DNA of 12,951 nt from Thermoplasmata archaeon (lineage in GTDB: Archaea; Thermoplasmatota; E2; DHVEG-1; B18-G2): positions 1 to 12,951 of the forward strand of contig JAGGWT010000093.1 of the NCBI GenBank assembly GCA_021163455.1, read 5' to 3'. The notes below the pieces were generated by a model. The model saw nothing but the letters and a program-made list of their open reading frames with translations. It ran no database searches and was not told where the DNA came from. This document shows, one piece after another, positions 1 through 7,611 of the stretch. The translations under genes and the position numbers were made by a program. The number at the start of each line of letters is the position of its first letter. Position 1 is the stretch's first letter.

Positions 1-125
1 CTGTGCTCTATGGTTCTCGGCTTTATGAACTCGTGACTGACAAACACAATGGGTGATAAAGATTGATGGATTTTATTTTTACCATGATGAGTGCTCTGGT
101 CAGATATCCAAACTATGTTGACCAA
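1..125 (-). CDS. Partial CDS, N-terminus of a possible Hef-like DEAH helicase (runs off left edge)
   Basis: An open minus-strand frame runs from a TTG at 125-123 to the window edge (41 codons, no stop). A GGAG ribosome-binding site lies at 134-131, five bases before the TTG, and the frame begins 12 bases after the stop of the small zinc-finger gene, so it looks like the next gene of the same operon. The visible end reads FVSHEFIKPRTIEH. This resembles the H-P-L-I-x-P-x-x-I-E-x-R-x-Y-Q stretch that precedes the Walker A motif in archaeal Hef (FANCM-like fork helicase/nuclease). That identification comes from a short motif only, because the helicase motifs would lie outside the window. An in-frame GTG at 47-45 would give a start closer to the family's usual N-terminus, but it has no ribosome-binding site. 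Treat the gene as probable and the name as tentative. Confidence 0.45.
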   Translation of the reverse strand, partial: MVNIVWISDQSTHHGKNKIHQSLSPIVFVSHEFIKPRTIEH

Positions 126-137
126 GGTTTCTCCAGA

Positions 138-281
138 TTACAGCGTTTTTGATCCTTTACAAACCACACAGATTCTGTGCACTGGGTCATAACATCTCTC
201 ACACACAAGCCTGCCGCACAGCATACATGTATATCTTGCCCCGGGTCTTCCACACACGCTGCACAGACCAGTAAGTTCCAT
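138..281 (-). CDS. Small treble-clef/HIT-like zinc-finger protein, 47 aa
   Basis: This gene is too short for a usual ORF cutoff but well supported. Its ATG (281-279) lies one base after the TAA of the upstream regulator gene, with the SD sequence AAAGGAGAT inside the end of that gene. It ends at TAA 140-138. The product has four CxxC pairs: C7-C10, C19-C22, C27-C30 and C38-C41, plus H35. With eight cysteines in 47 residues it should bind two zinc ions in the cross-brace manner of HIT/treble-clef fingers. The spacing (CxxCG-RPGARYTC-xxC-G) resembles the small zinc-finger proteins common in archaea. No catalytic residues are visible, so a protein- or nucleic-acid-binding accessory role is likely. 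Its coupling to the XRE regulator suggests they are made together; a direct partnership is inference. Confidence 0.85.
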   Translation of the reverse strand: MELTGLCSVCGRPGARYTCMLCGRLVCERCYDPVHRICVVCKGSKTL

Positions 282-282
282 T

Positions 283-984
283 TTATCTCCTTTTCAGGGA
301 ACGCATTCTCTCTATTAATTCTTTCAGCGGCACGTCTGTCAGAATTAAAGGTATATTTTCAGCATCCGCAAGTTTAATGGCAAGAGGGTCAACAGCACTT
401 GGCTTATGATATACAACCACGGTTGGTTTCACCGGATGAACTTTTATAGCTATCATGGGGCTTCTCCCATACTGTACGCCGGTGAATATGATGGCTCTCT
501 CTGTACTCCACCCGTAAAGATGTATGAAATCAGAAGAGTTGAGAGATTTTATCGTTTTTATGCTATCAACGAGCGTGAACCCTTTTATGGTCATTCTGTC
601 AATATTCTTGGGAGAGTTCAGTATTTTGCCCTCTATGGCATCTATGAACTCCTTCACCGGTATAGAGTAGGGATATTCCATGATGTCTATTATACCCTCC
701 GGCAGGTTCATCATTGAGGCGTATCTATGCAGTACCTTGCCGCCCCTCTCCTCATCGATTTTGAAGAGTGCCTCCACTATCTTCTTAACACTTTTTATTC
801 TCGGAGATTTTCTTCTTCCAGATTCGTAATCGCTGAGAACGCTTGGAGAGATATCAAGAGCTTTCGCAAGCTCCACCTGCGATATCTCAAATATCTCTCT
901 CCATTTTCTTATCGTCTTCCCTGGATCTGGACTGAGTGTTATCTCACCGGCTATCTTTTCAGCAAGATTATCTTTCACTCTCAT
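283..984 (-). CDS. XRE/HTH-type transcriptional regulator with C-terminal sensor-like domain (COG1709-like), 233 aa
   Basis: Residues about 22-75 form a Cro/C1-type helix-turn-helix (TIRKWREIFEISQVELAKAL, then the recognition helix region SPSVLSDYESGRRKSP). Residues 105-225 form a separate alpha/beta domain with alternating hydrophobic strands (IKGFTLVDSIKTI, FIHLYGWSTERAIIFTG, IPLILTDVPLKELIERM). This domain may bind a ligand or mediate dimerisation. The arrangement matches the archaeal predicted-regulator family COG1709. The start codon lies inside the 3' end of the DUF35 gene, with a 17-base overlap in another frame, so translation is coupled. Its place in the mevalonate-entry operon makes autogenous or pathway control plausible, and an inverted repeat at the operon promoter (3648-3669) is a candidate site. 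The target and effector are inferred, not shown. No membrane segment is present. Confidence 0.85.
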   Translation of the reverse strand: MRVKDNLAEKIAGEITLSPDPGKTIRKWREIFEISQVELAKALDISPSVLSDYESGRRKSPRIKSVKKIVEALFKIDEERGGKVLHRYASMMNLPEGIIDIMEYPYSIPVKEFIDAIEGKILNSPKNIDRMTIKGFTLVDSIKTIKSLNSSDFIHLYGWSTERAIIFTGVQYGRSPMIAIKVHPVKPTVVVYHKPSAVDPLAIKLADAENIPLILTDVPLKELIERMRSLKRR

Positions 985-1387
985 TTTCTACCGGCTTGAA
1001 TTTGAAACCATAATATATAGCTCCTGTATCCCCATCCTCCTGTATCTTTCTGAATACTGCTTCCACCTTCATACCTATTTTAATCTTGTCAAGTTCGCAA
1101 TCGACTATTTGAGATGTGATTCTTGGTCCCTCCTCAAGTTCAACTATTCCCACAGCATACGGCGCCTGACCCTCGAATTTGGAAGGCGGAGTATGGATTA
1201 TGGTGTAGGAATACAGCGTACCTTTTCCGCTCAATTTGATTTTTTCCATGTTCTCCAGACTTTTTCTTCTGCAATAAGGGCATACCTCCCTCGGTGGGAA
1301 ATAGACCCTACCACAGACTTTACATTTTGTTCCTATGAGATTGTATCTCTGTGGAATTTCTCTCCAGAATCTCGGGACTGTGGTCAT
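968..1387 (-). CDS. DUF35 zinc-ribbon/OB-fold acyl-CoA-binding protein, 139 aa
   Basis: The N-terminal half carries a rubredoxin-like zinc ribbon, C22-x2-C25-x10-C36-x2-C39, and residues about 50-130 form an OB-fold (GKGTLYSYTIIHTPP, QAPYAVGIVELEEGPRI, KIKIGMKVEAVF). This is the DUF35 (OB_aCoA_assoc) family. In archaea it bridges acetoacetyl-CoA thiolase and HMG-CoA synthase in one complex and helps channel acetoacetyl-CoA between them. The gene order here agrees with that role: the thiolase stop codon and this ATG are separated by a single base. I chose the ATG at 1387 because GGAGGTGG stands about nine bases upstream and the family motif FWREIPQRYNLIG begins right after it. An upstream in-frame ATG at 1438 would add 17 residues that overlap the thiolase and look unrelated to the family. 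Confidence 0.93.
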   Translation of the reverse strand: MTTVPRFWREIPQRYNLIGTKCKVCGRVYFPPREVCPYCRRKSLENMEKIKLSGKGTLYSYTIIHTPPSKFEGQAPYAVGIVELEEGPRITSQIVDCELDKIKIGMKVEAVFRKIQEDGDTGAIYYGFKFKPVENESER

Positions 1388-1388
1388 C

Positions 1389-2555
1389 TCATACCACCTC
1401 CAGTATGTGAACAACACATGTGGCTCCGCTTCCTCCAATGTTATGAGTTAATCCTATCTCAGCATCCTTCACCTGTCTTTCACCGGCTTCTCCTCTGAGC
1501 TGAAGTACAACCTCTGCTGCCTGAGCTATACCAGTAGCACCTACAGGATGACCCTTCGCCTTCAGACCACCACTTGGATTTATCGGTATATCACCATCTA
1601 TCCTCGTTCTGCCCTCCTCCGTAGCCTTTCCACCCTCTCCCTTTTTGACAAATCCAAGGTCCTCTATAGCCAGAATCTCAGCAATCGTGAAACAGTCATG
1701 AACCTCCGCAAGATCGATATCTTTGGGCTCTACACCTGCCTGCTTGTACGCCTGCCTTGCTGCTTCTACAGTTGCCTTGAAAGTGCATATATCCTCTCTA
1801 CCATGCAGAGCGAGAGAATCTGATGCCTGACCAGAACCAGATATCTTTACTATCTTATCCGTATACTGTTTTGCCTTATCAAGAGGAGCAAGCACTAATG
1901 CGGCGGCGCCATCGCTTATCGGGGAGCAATCCAGAACTGTGAGAGGATCTGCAACCATCGTTGCATTCAGAACGCTGTCAACTGTTATCTTCCTGCGGAA
2001 GTGAGCATTTGGATTGAGCAAACCATTATCATGATTTTTAACAGCAACCTCTGCAAGTTGCTCTCTTGTTGTGCCATACTCGTGCATGTGCCTTCTCGCA
2101 ATCATTGCATACAGCGCGGGGAATGTTACACCAAAGAATGCCTCCCATTCCTGATCCGCAGCCATCGCGAGAATATCTGTGGCTTCCCCTCCTATAACAT
2201 CGGTCATCTTCTCAACACCGCCAACAACGACAATATCATGTATTCCGGATGCAACCGAGATATATGCCTGGCGCAGGGCGAGACCCCCAGATGCACATGC
2301 ATTCTCTACTCTTGTTGTGGGGATATTCATCACATGCAGACCAGAGCTATCAGCGACCAGCGCACCAACGTGCTCCTGACCAATGAATCTACCTGGACTC
2401 ATCGAACCAACAAAGAGGGCATCTATATCCTTTCCCTCTATACCAGCATCAAGTATGGCTTTGGTTCCGGCTTCAGTAATCAGGGCTCTGAAGGACTTGT
2501 CCCACAACTCACCAAATTTTGTTATCCCAACCCCAATAATGGCAACATCTCTCAT
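1389..2555 (-). CDS. Acetyl-CoA C-acetyltransferase (SCP2-type thiolase), 388 aa
   Basis: This enzyme condenses two acetyl-CoA to acetoacetyl-CoA, the first step of the mevalonate route to archaeal isoprenoid lipids. The family is clear: nucleophilic Cys87 in ENACASGG, the HDCF motif at 286-289 typical of SCP-x/non-decarboxylating archaeal thiolases, GHPVGATG around His336, and HNIGGSG near the C-terminus (His371). Length fits the family. The ATG at 2555 has GGAG eight bases upstream; a GTG at 2564 that overlaps the HMG-CoA synthase stop would add only three residues and is less well placed. The gene lies between HMG-CoA synthase and DUF35, its complex partners in archaea. The reaction is pulled forward by HMG-CoA synthase, which fits their coupled expression. 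Confidence 0.95.
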   Translation of the reverse strand: MRDVAIIGVGITKFGELWDKSFRALITEAGTKAILDAGIEGKDIDALFVGSMSPGRFIGQEHVGALVADSSGLHVMNIPTTRVENACASGGLALRQAYISVASGIHDIVVVGGVEKMTDVIGGEATDILAMAADQEWEAFFGVTFPALYAMIARRHMHEYGTTREQLAEVAVKNHDNGLLNPNAHFRRKITVDSVLNATMVADPLTVLDCSPISDGAAALVLAPLDKAKQYTDKIVKISGSGQASDSLALHGREDICTFKATVEAARQAYKQAGVEPKDIDLAEVHDCFTIAEILAIEDLGFVKKGEGGKATEEGRTRIDGDIPINPSGGLKAKGHPVGATGIAQAAEVVLQLRGEAGERQVKDAEIGLTHNIGGSGATCVVHILEVV

Positions 2556-2560
2556 ACAAA

Positions 2561-3616
2561 TCACTCCCAGTAGAGAAGGTCTCTATATTTCGCATATACC
2601 GCATAGTTAATGTACCTCTTCCTCTCAATAAGTTGCTTCACAGTTGGAGCTTTTTCTCTCTGGAAATTCTTCATGCTGTCAGTAACGGTTATATCAAATG
2701 CATCTGATCCTGCCCCTGAACCATAACTCACCATTATTATCCTGTCACCTGGCTTTGCAACATCCAGGACCGAGCAGAGACCAAGTGGTGAACTTCCGGA
2801 GTAGGTATTTCCTATGAGAGGGGTCAACAGTCCCTGCTGAACCTGCTCCTCTCTGAAACCGAGCATCTTTGCCACAGTCAGCGGGAATTTTCCGTTAGGC
2901 TGATGAAAAACAGCATAATCGTAATCCTCTGGTTTTGTCCCCATCTTTGTCATCAACATCTTTGCAGCCTCTGTTATGTGCTTGAAATATGCGGGCATCC
3001 CTGTGAATCTACCCCCATGTCTTGGGTATTTTCTCGCCTCTCTCCTCCAGAAGTCGGGTGTATCTGTGGCAAAAGAGCATGTGTGATTTATCCTAGCGAT
3101 GATGTTATCCTTTCCTATAATAAAGGCCGCACCACCTGCAGATGCCGTATACTCCAGTGCGTCGCCTGGCGCCGACTGGGCGGTGTCTGCGCCTATGGCA
3201 AGACCGTACTTTATCATACCTGCCCTCACAAGAGCGATACAGTTCTGGATTGCTGCTGTTCCTGCTTTACATGCGAACTCATAGTCGGCAGCCATCAGCT
3301 CTGGAGTTGCCCCTATGGCTTCTCCAACAATGGTACTGGTCGGTTTTACAGCATAGGGATGAGATTCACTTCCTATGAATATCGCGCCAATATCTGCGGG
3401 ATTTATATCAACTCTGGAGAGAGCGTGTCTTGCTGCGGTTACACTGATTGTGGCAACATCCTCATCTGGAGATGGTACAGATTTTTCTGATATCCTGAGT
3501 CCTTTCTTTATGTTCTCCGGATTTCTCCCCCATGTTGATGCTATCTCTTCCACCTTTATCCTGTTCATCGGTATGTATGCACCGTAACTCACTATACCAA
3601 TCTCTTCCATGGGCAT
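2561..3616 (-). CDS. Hydroxymethylglutaryl-CoA synthase, archaeal type, 351 aa
   Basis: The product condenses acetyl-CoA with acetoacetyl-CoA to HMG-CoA, the committed entry to the mevalonate pathway. The catalytic triad is visible: Glu84 (GSESHPYAV), nucleophile Cys116 (YEFACKAGTAA) and His238 (FHQPNGKFP). The glycine-rich end GNTYSGSSPLG and VSYGSGAGSDAF matches the thiolase fold. Length is usual for the short archaeal/bacterial enzymes. It is the first gene of the operon. A TATA box at 3639-3647 is centred about 27 bases from the A of ATG 3616 and no SD precedes the gene, so the mRNA is probably leaderless; this supports 3616 over the in-frame ATG at 3610. The thiolase starts within a few bases of its stop. 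Confidence 0.95.
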   Translation of the reverse strand: MPMEEIGIVSYGAYIPMNRIKVEEIASTWGRNPENIKKGLRISEKSVPSPDEDVATISVTAARHALSRVDINPADIGAIFIGSESHPYAVKPTSTIVGEAIGATPELMAADYEFACKAGTAAIQNCIALVRAGMIKYGLAIGADTAQSAPGDALEYTASAGGAAFIIGKDNIIARINHTCSFATDTPDFWRREARKYPRHGGRFTGMPAYFKHITEAAKMLMTKMGTKPEDYDYAVFHQPNGKFPLTVAKMLGFREEQVQQGLLTPLIGNTYSGSSPLGLCSVLDVAKPGDRIIMVSYGSGAGSDAFDITVTDSMKNFQREKAPTVKQLIERKRYINYAVYAKYRDLLYWE

Positions 3617-3638
3617 CGGTGGTGCAAAATTCCTATTT

Positions 3639-3647
3639 TATTTAAAA
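3639..3647 (-). promoter_or_regulatory. TATA box of the mevalonate-entry operon
   Basis: The minus strand reads TTTTAAATA, a good archaeal TATA element. Its centre is about 27 bases upstream of the A of the HMG-CoA synthase ATG at 3616, the spacing expected for transcription starting at the start codon itself. The gap between box and ATG has no SD. The initiation point is inferred from spacing alone. Confidence 0.7.
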
Positions 3648-3669
3648 TTGTCGATTTGAATTTCGGCAA
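3648..3669. promoter_or_regulatory. Imperfect inverted repeat abutting the TATA box (possible operator)
   Basis: TTGTCGA, eight bases, then TCGGCAA: the arms match at six of seven positions as an inverted repeat. The element touches the upstream edge of the TATA box, where TFB and activators or repressors bind. A dimeric HTH protein such as the XRE regulator in the same operon could bind it, but that link is inferred. Confidence 0.4.
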
Positions 3670-3679
3670 TTTATGAATA

Positions 3680-4561
3680 TTATAAACCGATGCTTATCTT
3701 CCCGCCCTTCTTGAGATTCTCTATCGCCTTTTCAGCAAGCTCCTCCAATTTCTTTTCATCAAAAAGAGCCTGTTTCGCCTTGACATTTATTTCCTCTATA
3801 GCCTTCTTGGCTTCATCAATCTTTCCTCTCAGCTCCTTCCTTATCGATATAATCTTCGTTCTCATTTCCACAGCCTTTCTGTGATATTCATCAGCCTGTT
3901 TCTTAACCTCCAGAAACTCTTCCTGTTTTTTCTTGATCTCGTTTATGAGAGCGGCCACCTCGTGAACGAGTTTGATGTATTTCTCATGGTATTTCTGGCT
4001 CTCTTCGTAGAGTTTGACAACCATCTCGTGCTCTTGATTGGCTCTCTTGAACAGTTCATCTATAGCTTTCTCTGCCTCGCTCAACTTTATCTCTATAGCC
4101 TCCTGCTTTTCCAGTTCCTTTTTCAACCTTTCATACTCTTCTCTTTTCTTCCTTATCTCCTCAATAATTCTGTCTTCTTCTTCCTTGGTCAAGGGTGTGG
4201 TTTCCTGTCTGTATTCCAGCATCTGTATGTCAGCTTTTAACTCTTCCACCCTGAGCGGCAGGCTCTTTATCATGAGTTTTCTGTTCTTTCTTCTCTCCTC
4301 TATCAATCTCTTTGCTTCCTGTTGCAGTTTGTTTCTCATTTCCTTGTGCTTTTTCATCTCCTGAACGGTTTTGTCCCTGAGTTCCTTGGCTTTTTTCATC
4401 TCTTCCAGCAACTGTTTCTTTCTTTCAACAAGGAGTTTTCTTTCTTCTCTGAGTACTCTCGCAATCTCGTTGAGTTCGTTTCTTTTCTCTATCATCATCT
4501 GGTACTTTTTCTCAGCCTTTATCAATTCCCCTCTATCCACTTTCTCCATCATGGCTTTCAC
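3680..4561 (-). CDS. Coiled-coil protein, COG1340-like, 293 aa
   Basis: Nearly the whole chain is charged, heptad-like helix rich in Lys, Glu and Arg, with no signal peptide or membrane span, so it should be an elongated cytoplasmic coiled coil. A short break near residues 98-106 (IKSLPLRVE) and the stretch 112-136 (ADIQMLEYRQETTPLTKEEE) divide it; this second stretch resembles the hinge-like signature of archaeal coiled-coil family COG1340. The C-terminus (LAEKAIENLKKGGKISIGL) ends in a short glycine-containing tail like that of the family. Function is unknown. Its GTG start overlaps the stop of the 964-residue surface protein (GTGA), so the two are translationally coupled; an internal ATG at 4552 is an alternative start. 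Coupling suggests it may sit under the membrane with that protein, which is inference. Confidence 0.85.
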   Translation of the reverse strand: MKAMMEKVDRGELIKAEKKYQMMIEKRNELNEIARVLREERKLLVERKKQLLEEMKKAKELRDKTVQEMKKHKEMRNKLQQEAKRLIEERRKNRKLMIKSLPLRVEELKADIQMLEYRQETTPLTKEEEDRIIEEIRKKREEYERLKKELEKQEAIEIKLSEAEKAIDELFKRANQEHEMVVKLYEESQKYHEKYIKLVHEVAALINEIKKKQEEFLEVKKQADEYHRKAVEMRTKIISIRKELRGKIDEAKKAIEEINVKAKQALFDEKKLEELAEKAIENLKKGGKISIGL

Positions 4562-7452
4562 ATCTCTGCAGTGATATGAACGTCATTCTTACCAGGATAT
4601 GCCAACCAGGGGATTTCGACCTTTGCGCATCCGCCTGGCGGGATCTCGGGGATGTTAACCTCATTCATCTTTACCCCATTGAGATGCAGGGAAACCTTTA
4701 TGTTCTTTGCGCTTACATTTCCGCTGTTGACAATATTAAACTTTGTTGTTACTGTGTCTCCGGATTTGAATGTCTTGGGGGAGTGAGTGACGTTTTCCAT
4801 CTTTAAATCAATTTTTGCATCCTTGGGCAGAGCCAGCAGTGTCATCTTGTAACTTTTTCTTCCTTTCTCAGGAATAAAGCGGATATTGATTTCAGCCCAT
4901 TCATCGGGATTGATGCGTGGGGTTGCTTTTACATTTATGGACAGCATCCTTTCCTCTCCAGGGTTGAGTTCAATCTGCTCTTCCTGTACCTCTATTTCCC
5001 ATCCTTCTGGAATATAGGATTTTTTTGTATCTATTTTATAAAAAACTTTTTTCTTGGTTATATTTTTTACTAAAATATCAAATCTTCCTTCCTCGTTTGG
5101 AGTGAGTTCTTTTATTCTCTCGGTACATATTACAAGAATATCTTTTTTCCTGAGAATGTAAAGCAGTACAGCAAAAATGGAGATGATCAAAACAATTACA
5201 CCAGCCACTACGTATATCGCGTTTCCTCCGAATTTCTCCTCCAGACCACTGTATACACTTCCAAAGAAGGCATTTATTTTCTCTATGACGGTTGGCTCAA
5301 CAGCCGTCGTAATCACCCATGCTGTATCCATTTTGGATGGGTCCGTTAATGATGTCACAACCACTTTGAGGTCATCGTCAAGAGGCAGATGGGGAAGGCT
5401 ATCGGGTATTTTTACCGTGATGTTGAACTCGCTTTCATTTCCCGGGTACAGATTGTCTATCACAAACTCGCTGTCGCTGAGTAACCAGTTGTGTTCGGAT
5501 GTGACATTTACCAAGAAATCGTCCACGTCATTTCCGGTATTTTTCACCCTGAAAGTGTATGTGCAGGTTTTTCCAAGTGCAACCTCCCTGTTCTCTGGCT
5601 CCTCGACAAAAACTATGCCGATTTCGCCCACGGATAATTTGATGGTGTCATGAATCACATCTGCTCCCCTGTACTCTCCAGATGCTGAGAATATGAAAGT
5701 GATTTCCATACCATCCTCAGAGTCCGGAGACGGGTATATATCAATAGATATTTCTTCACTATCCTTCCCATATATGTACATCTCTCCATCCCAGTCCGAG
5801 TAGACTTCTTCTTCTGTGCCGTTTGGAAGCTTTATTACCGCCCGCCAGCCGGATGGCCACTGATAGTAATCCTTATCATAGAGGACCAAACTGAGGGTGA
5901 TGTTATCTCCCGTTTCTCCCTTGTTTGTGATTGTTATATTGTAATGCTTCACATCGACTCTCTTTATCTCCTGATTTAACTTGGTATCATCAGAGAATGC
6001 GAGCTTGATATCATCGAGGGGTGCAGTTGTAAACTCTACATAGGATGGATATTCTGTGGAGTTAAATAGGATAGTTGGACGGTACAGCGTGAGTTCTATG
6101 CCAGCCACACTTCTGTTGGTGAGCTTCAATCTCACCAAGAAAGAGTGACCCTTTTCAAATGTATGATCAACATTCTCTATCGTAACATCGAATGCGGCGG
6201 CTTTAATATATTTAAATCCGTATATTTTTGTTGTGATGGTTTCTATCTCTGTAGAGTAGTATCCTAACTTGTCAAGGAGGGATATCTCTACCGGATAGAT
6301 TCCTGCCGGATTCTTGCATTTTATATAAAGGTGAAGAGAAACGTTACCCAAGATCCTGATTGGCTCAGCAAAAGACTCAGACATCCACGTGAGGGCATTT
6401 GATGATATCTCCTTTTCTATCGTCTCGTTAGATAGCTCTTCTCTTTCATCCAGAATAAGAGAATAACCCGATGTGGTTTTCACACCTTTCAGATAATACT
6501 TCTCCATGCCGAATCGTTCGCTTCCGGATATGAAACCATAAAATTTGAGGTTGGATGGATAATCTGCGGAGTTGTAGATAAACCCAATACTTTCCGATGT
6601 CTTATTTATAAGCATCATTAGGAGATTTACAAATACTCCTGAGAAAATACTGAACTTTGTCAGATTTGCAAAACCGAGATATAGTTCCACAAGCGCCTTC
6701 AATTCGCTTTCGTTCGCAAGCTTAAAAAGTTCTATGAGAGGTGCAATAGCCAGAAGAGTTTCATCAGTACATTGTACACTTACAACCAGATCCTTTTTGT
6801 CTTTCCCGTCTACTTTTACACCATCTATCTTGAAGGTCTTATGAACCACTCTGTTTTTTATTTTGGTCAGCATCTGGATATAACTGGTGAGATTTTTGAA
6901 GATATCCTCCACTGAGTGCGCCGTTTTAAAACCATCATCCTCTTCTATCAGTTCCACAGTTATAACCTTATGCACCGTCACATTACCTATAGATATTGTT
7001 ATGTTGTATCCGATTTGAGGAAGTATCAGGTTTTCCTGTGGTAAAGTGAAATTCCAGCCCGGCTCTGATGCATTCTCAAGCAGTTCCTTCATAAAATCAA
7101 TTATGCTCTTGTTATCGGCTGACATTTCCATACTCATGTTGGAAAATGCGGAAACCACTATAGCGAATAGATTTATGAGTCCTGTTAAGTTGAAAAGCGG
7201 GGCTTTGAAATAAAGGTCAAGATAGATGGAGTCCTCCACAGCAGTAATGTTTGATATGCGGAACTCTTTTGCCAGTGTAAGATTGCCCTCTTTCTCCGTG
7301 GGGGGTAATCGAGAGAGATAGGGCACCATGTGCTCTCTGAAATAAAGAATGTAAAATTCTCTGGTCTGAGAAGATGAAAAGACTATAGGATAACAAAGGG
7401 TTAAAAGGAGAGATGTCACAGCGATTAATGTCACCAAGGTTCGTCTTCCCAT
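4558..7452 (-). CDS. Large membrane-anchored surface protein with Ig-like/CARDB domains, 964 aa
   Basis: Residues 1-28 form a signal peptide (MGRRTLVTLIAVTSLLLTLC). Residues 30-742 appear extracellular and carry more than twenty N-x-S/T sequons. Within them, 360-475 looks like a beta-sandwich and 605-715 like an Ig/NEW3-type domain (VALGKTCTYTFRVKNTGNDVDD). A single membrane span follows at 743-767, ending in RKK. By the positive-inside rule, residues 768-964 should lie in the cytoplasm, yet they look like two more Ig-like domains: 775-875 (FDILVKNITKKKVFYKI, ELNPGEERMLSINV) and a CARDB-type domain 882-964 (FKSGDTVTTKFNIVNSGNVS, IPPGGCAKVEIPW). No enzyme motif is seen. The start is the only one giving a full signal peptide; GGTG lies five bases upstream and GGAG further up. 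I do not recognise a named family for the whole protein. Confidence 0.88.
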   Translation of the reverse strand: MGRRTLVTLIAVTSLLLTLCYPIVFSSSQTREFYILYFREHMVPYLSRLPPTEKEGNLTLAKEFRISNITAVEDSIYLDLYFKAPLFNLTGLINLFAIVVSAFSNMSMEMSADNKSIIDFMKELLENASEPGWNFTLPQENLILPQIGYNITISIGNVTVHKVITVELIEEDDGFKTAHSVEDIFKNLTSYIQMLTKIKNRVVHKTFKIDGVKVDGKDKKDLVVSVQCTDETLLAIAPLIELFKLANESELKALVELYLGFANLTKFSIFSGVFVNLLMMLINKTSESIGFIYNSADYPSNLKFYGFISGSERFGMEKYYLKGVKTTSGYSLILDEREELSNETIEKEISSNALTWMSESFAEPIRILGNVSLHLYIKCKNPAGIYPVEISLLDKLGYYSTEIETITTKIYGFKYIKAAAFDVTIENVDHTFEKGHSFLVRLKLTNRSVAGIELTLYRPTILFNSTEYPSYVEFTTAPLDDIKLAFSDDTKLNQEIKRVDVKHYNITITNKGETGDNITLSLVLYDKDYYQWPSGWRAVIKLPNGTEEEVYSDWDGEMYIYGKDSEEISIDIYPSPDSEDGMEITFIFSASGEYRGADVIHDTIKLSVGEIGIVFVEEPENREVALGKTCTYTFRVKNTGNDVDDFLVNVTSEHNWLLSDSEFVIDNLYPGNESEFNITVKIPDSLPHLPLDDDLKVVVTSLTDPSKMDTAWVITTAVEPTVIEKINAFFGSVYSGLEEKFGGNAIYVVAGVIVLIISIFAVLLYILRKKDILVICTERIKELTPNEEGRFDILVKNITKKKVFYKIDTKKSYIPEGWEIEVQEEQIELNPGEERMLSINVKATPRINPDEWAEINIRFIPEKGRKSYKMTLLALPKDAKIDLKMENVTHSPKTFKSGDTVTTKFNIVNSGNVSAKNIKVSLHLNGVKMNEVNIPEIPPGGCAKVEIPWLAYPGKNDVHITAEM

Positions 7453-7498
7453 AAATGCACCGGATTACTCCTTTTCTGGAAAGTATAATATGCGCACC

Positions 7499-7510
7499 AT
7501 ATTTAATAAA
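7499..7510 (-). promoter_or_regulatory. TATA box of the surface protein/coiled-coil operon
   Basis: The minus strand reads TTTATTAAATAT. Initiation about 25 bases downstream would fall near 7478, giving a leader of roughly 25 bases that includes GGAG and GGTG ahead of the ATG at 7452. Assigned from sequence and spacing only. Confidence 0.6.
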
Positions 7511-7562
7511 GGTTTTGATTTTTCAGGATAGTTTTCAAGTTTTAATTTCTATGAAAATATCC

Positions 7563-7595
7563 CAATAAATACCATTGAGATGTTGCAATTTATTG
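7563..7595. repeat. Perfect 8-base inverted repeat with 17-base spacer
   Basis: CAATAAAT at 7563-7570 and ATTTATTG at 7588-7595 are exact reverse complements. The arms are AT-rich and could be protein-binding half-sites, or weak TATA-like elements facing each way. An 8-base AT-rich pair could also arise by chance. Confidence 0.45.
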
Positions 7596-7611
7596 TGTTT
7601 GATGTCTGTTT

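Noticed and set aside
1388..1438. Upstream ATG adding 17 residues to the DUF35 protein
   Set aside because: It lies wholly inside the thiolase gene, while the ATG at 1387 has a strong SD and begins at the family's conserved N-terminus.
2001..2573. Long plus-strand open frames opposite the thiolase, HMG-CoA synthase and coiled-coil genes
   Set aside because: They are shadows of conserved minus-strand genes, and their translations show no family features.
4038..4364. Apparent hydrophobic Ser/Leu/Phe-rich protein on the plus strand
   Set aside because: It is the antisense reading of a Lys/Glu-rich coiled coil, which always yields Phe/Leu/Ser-rich shadow frames.
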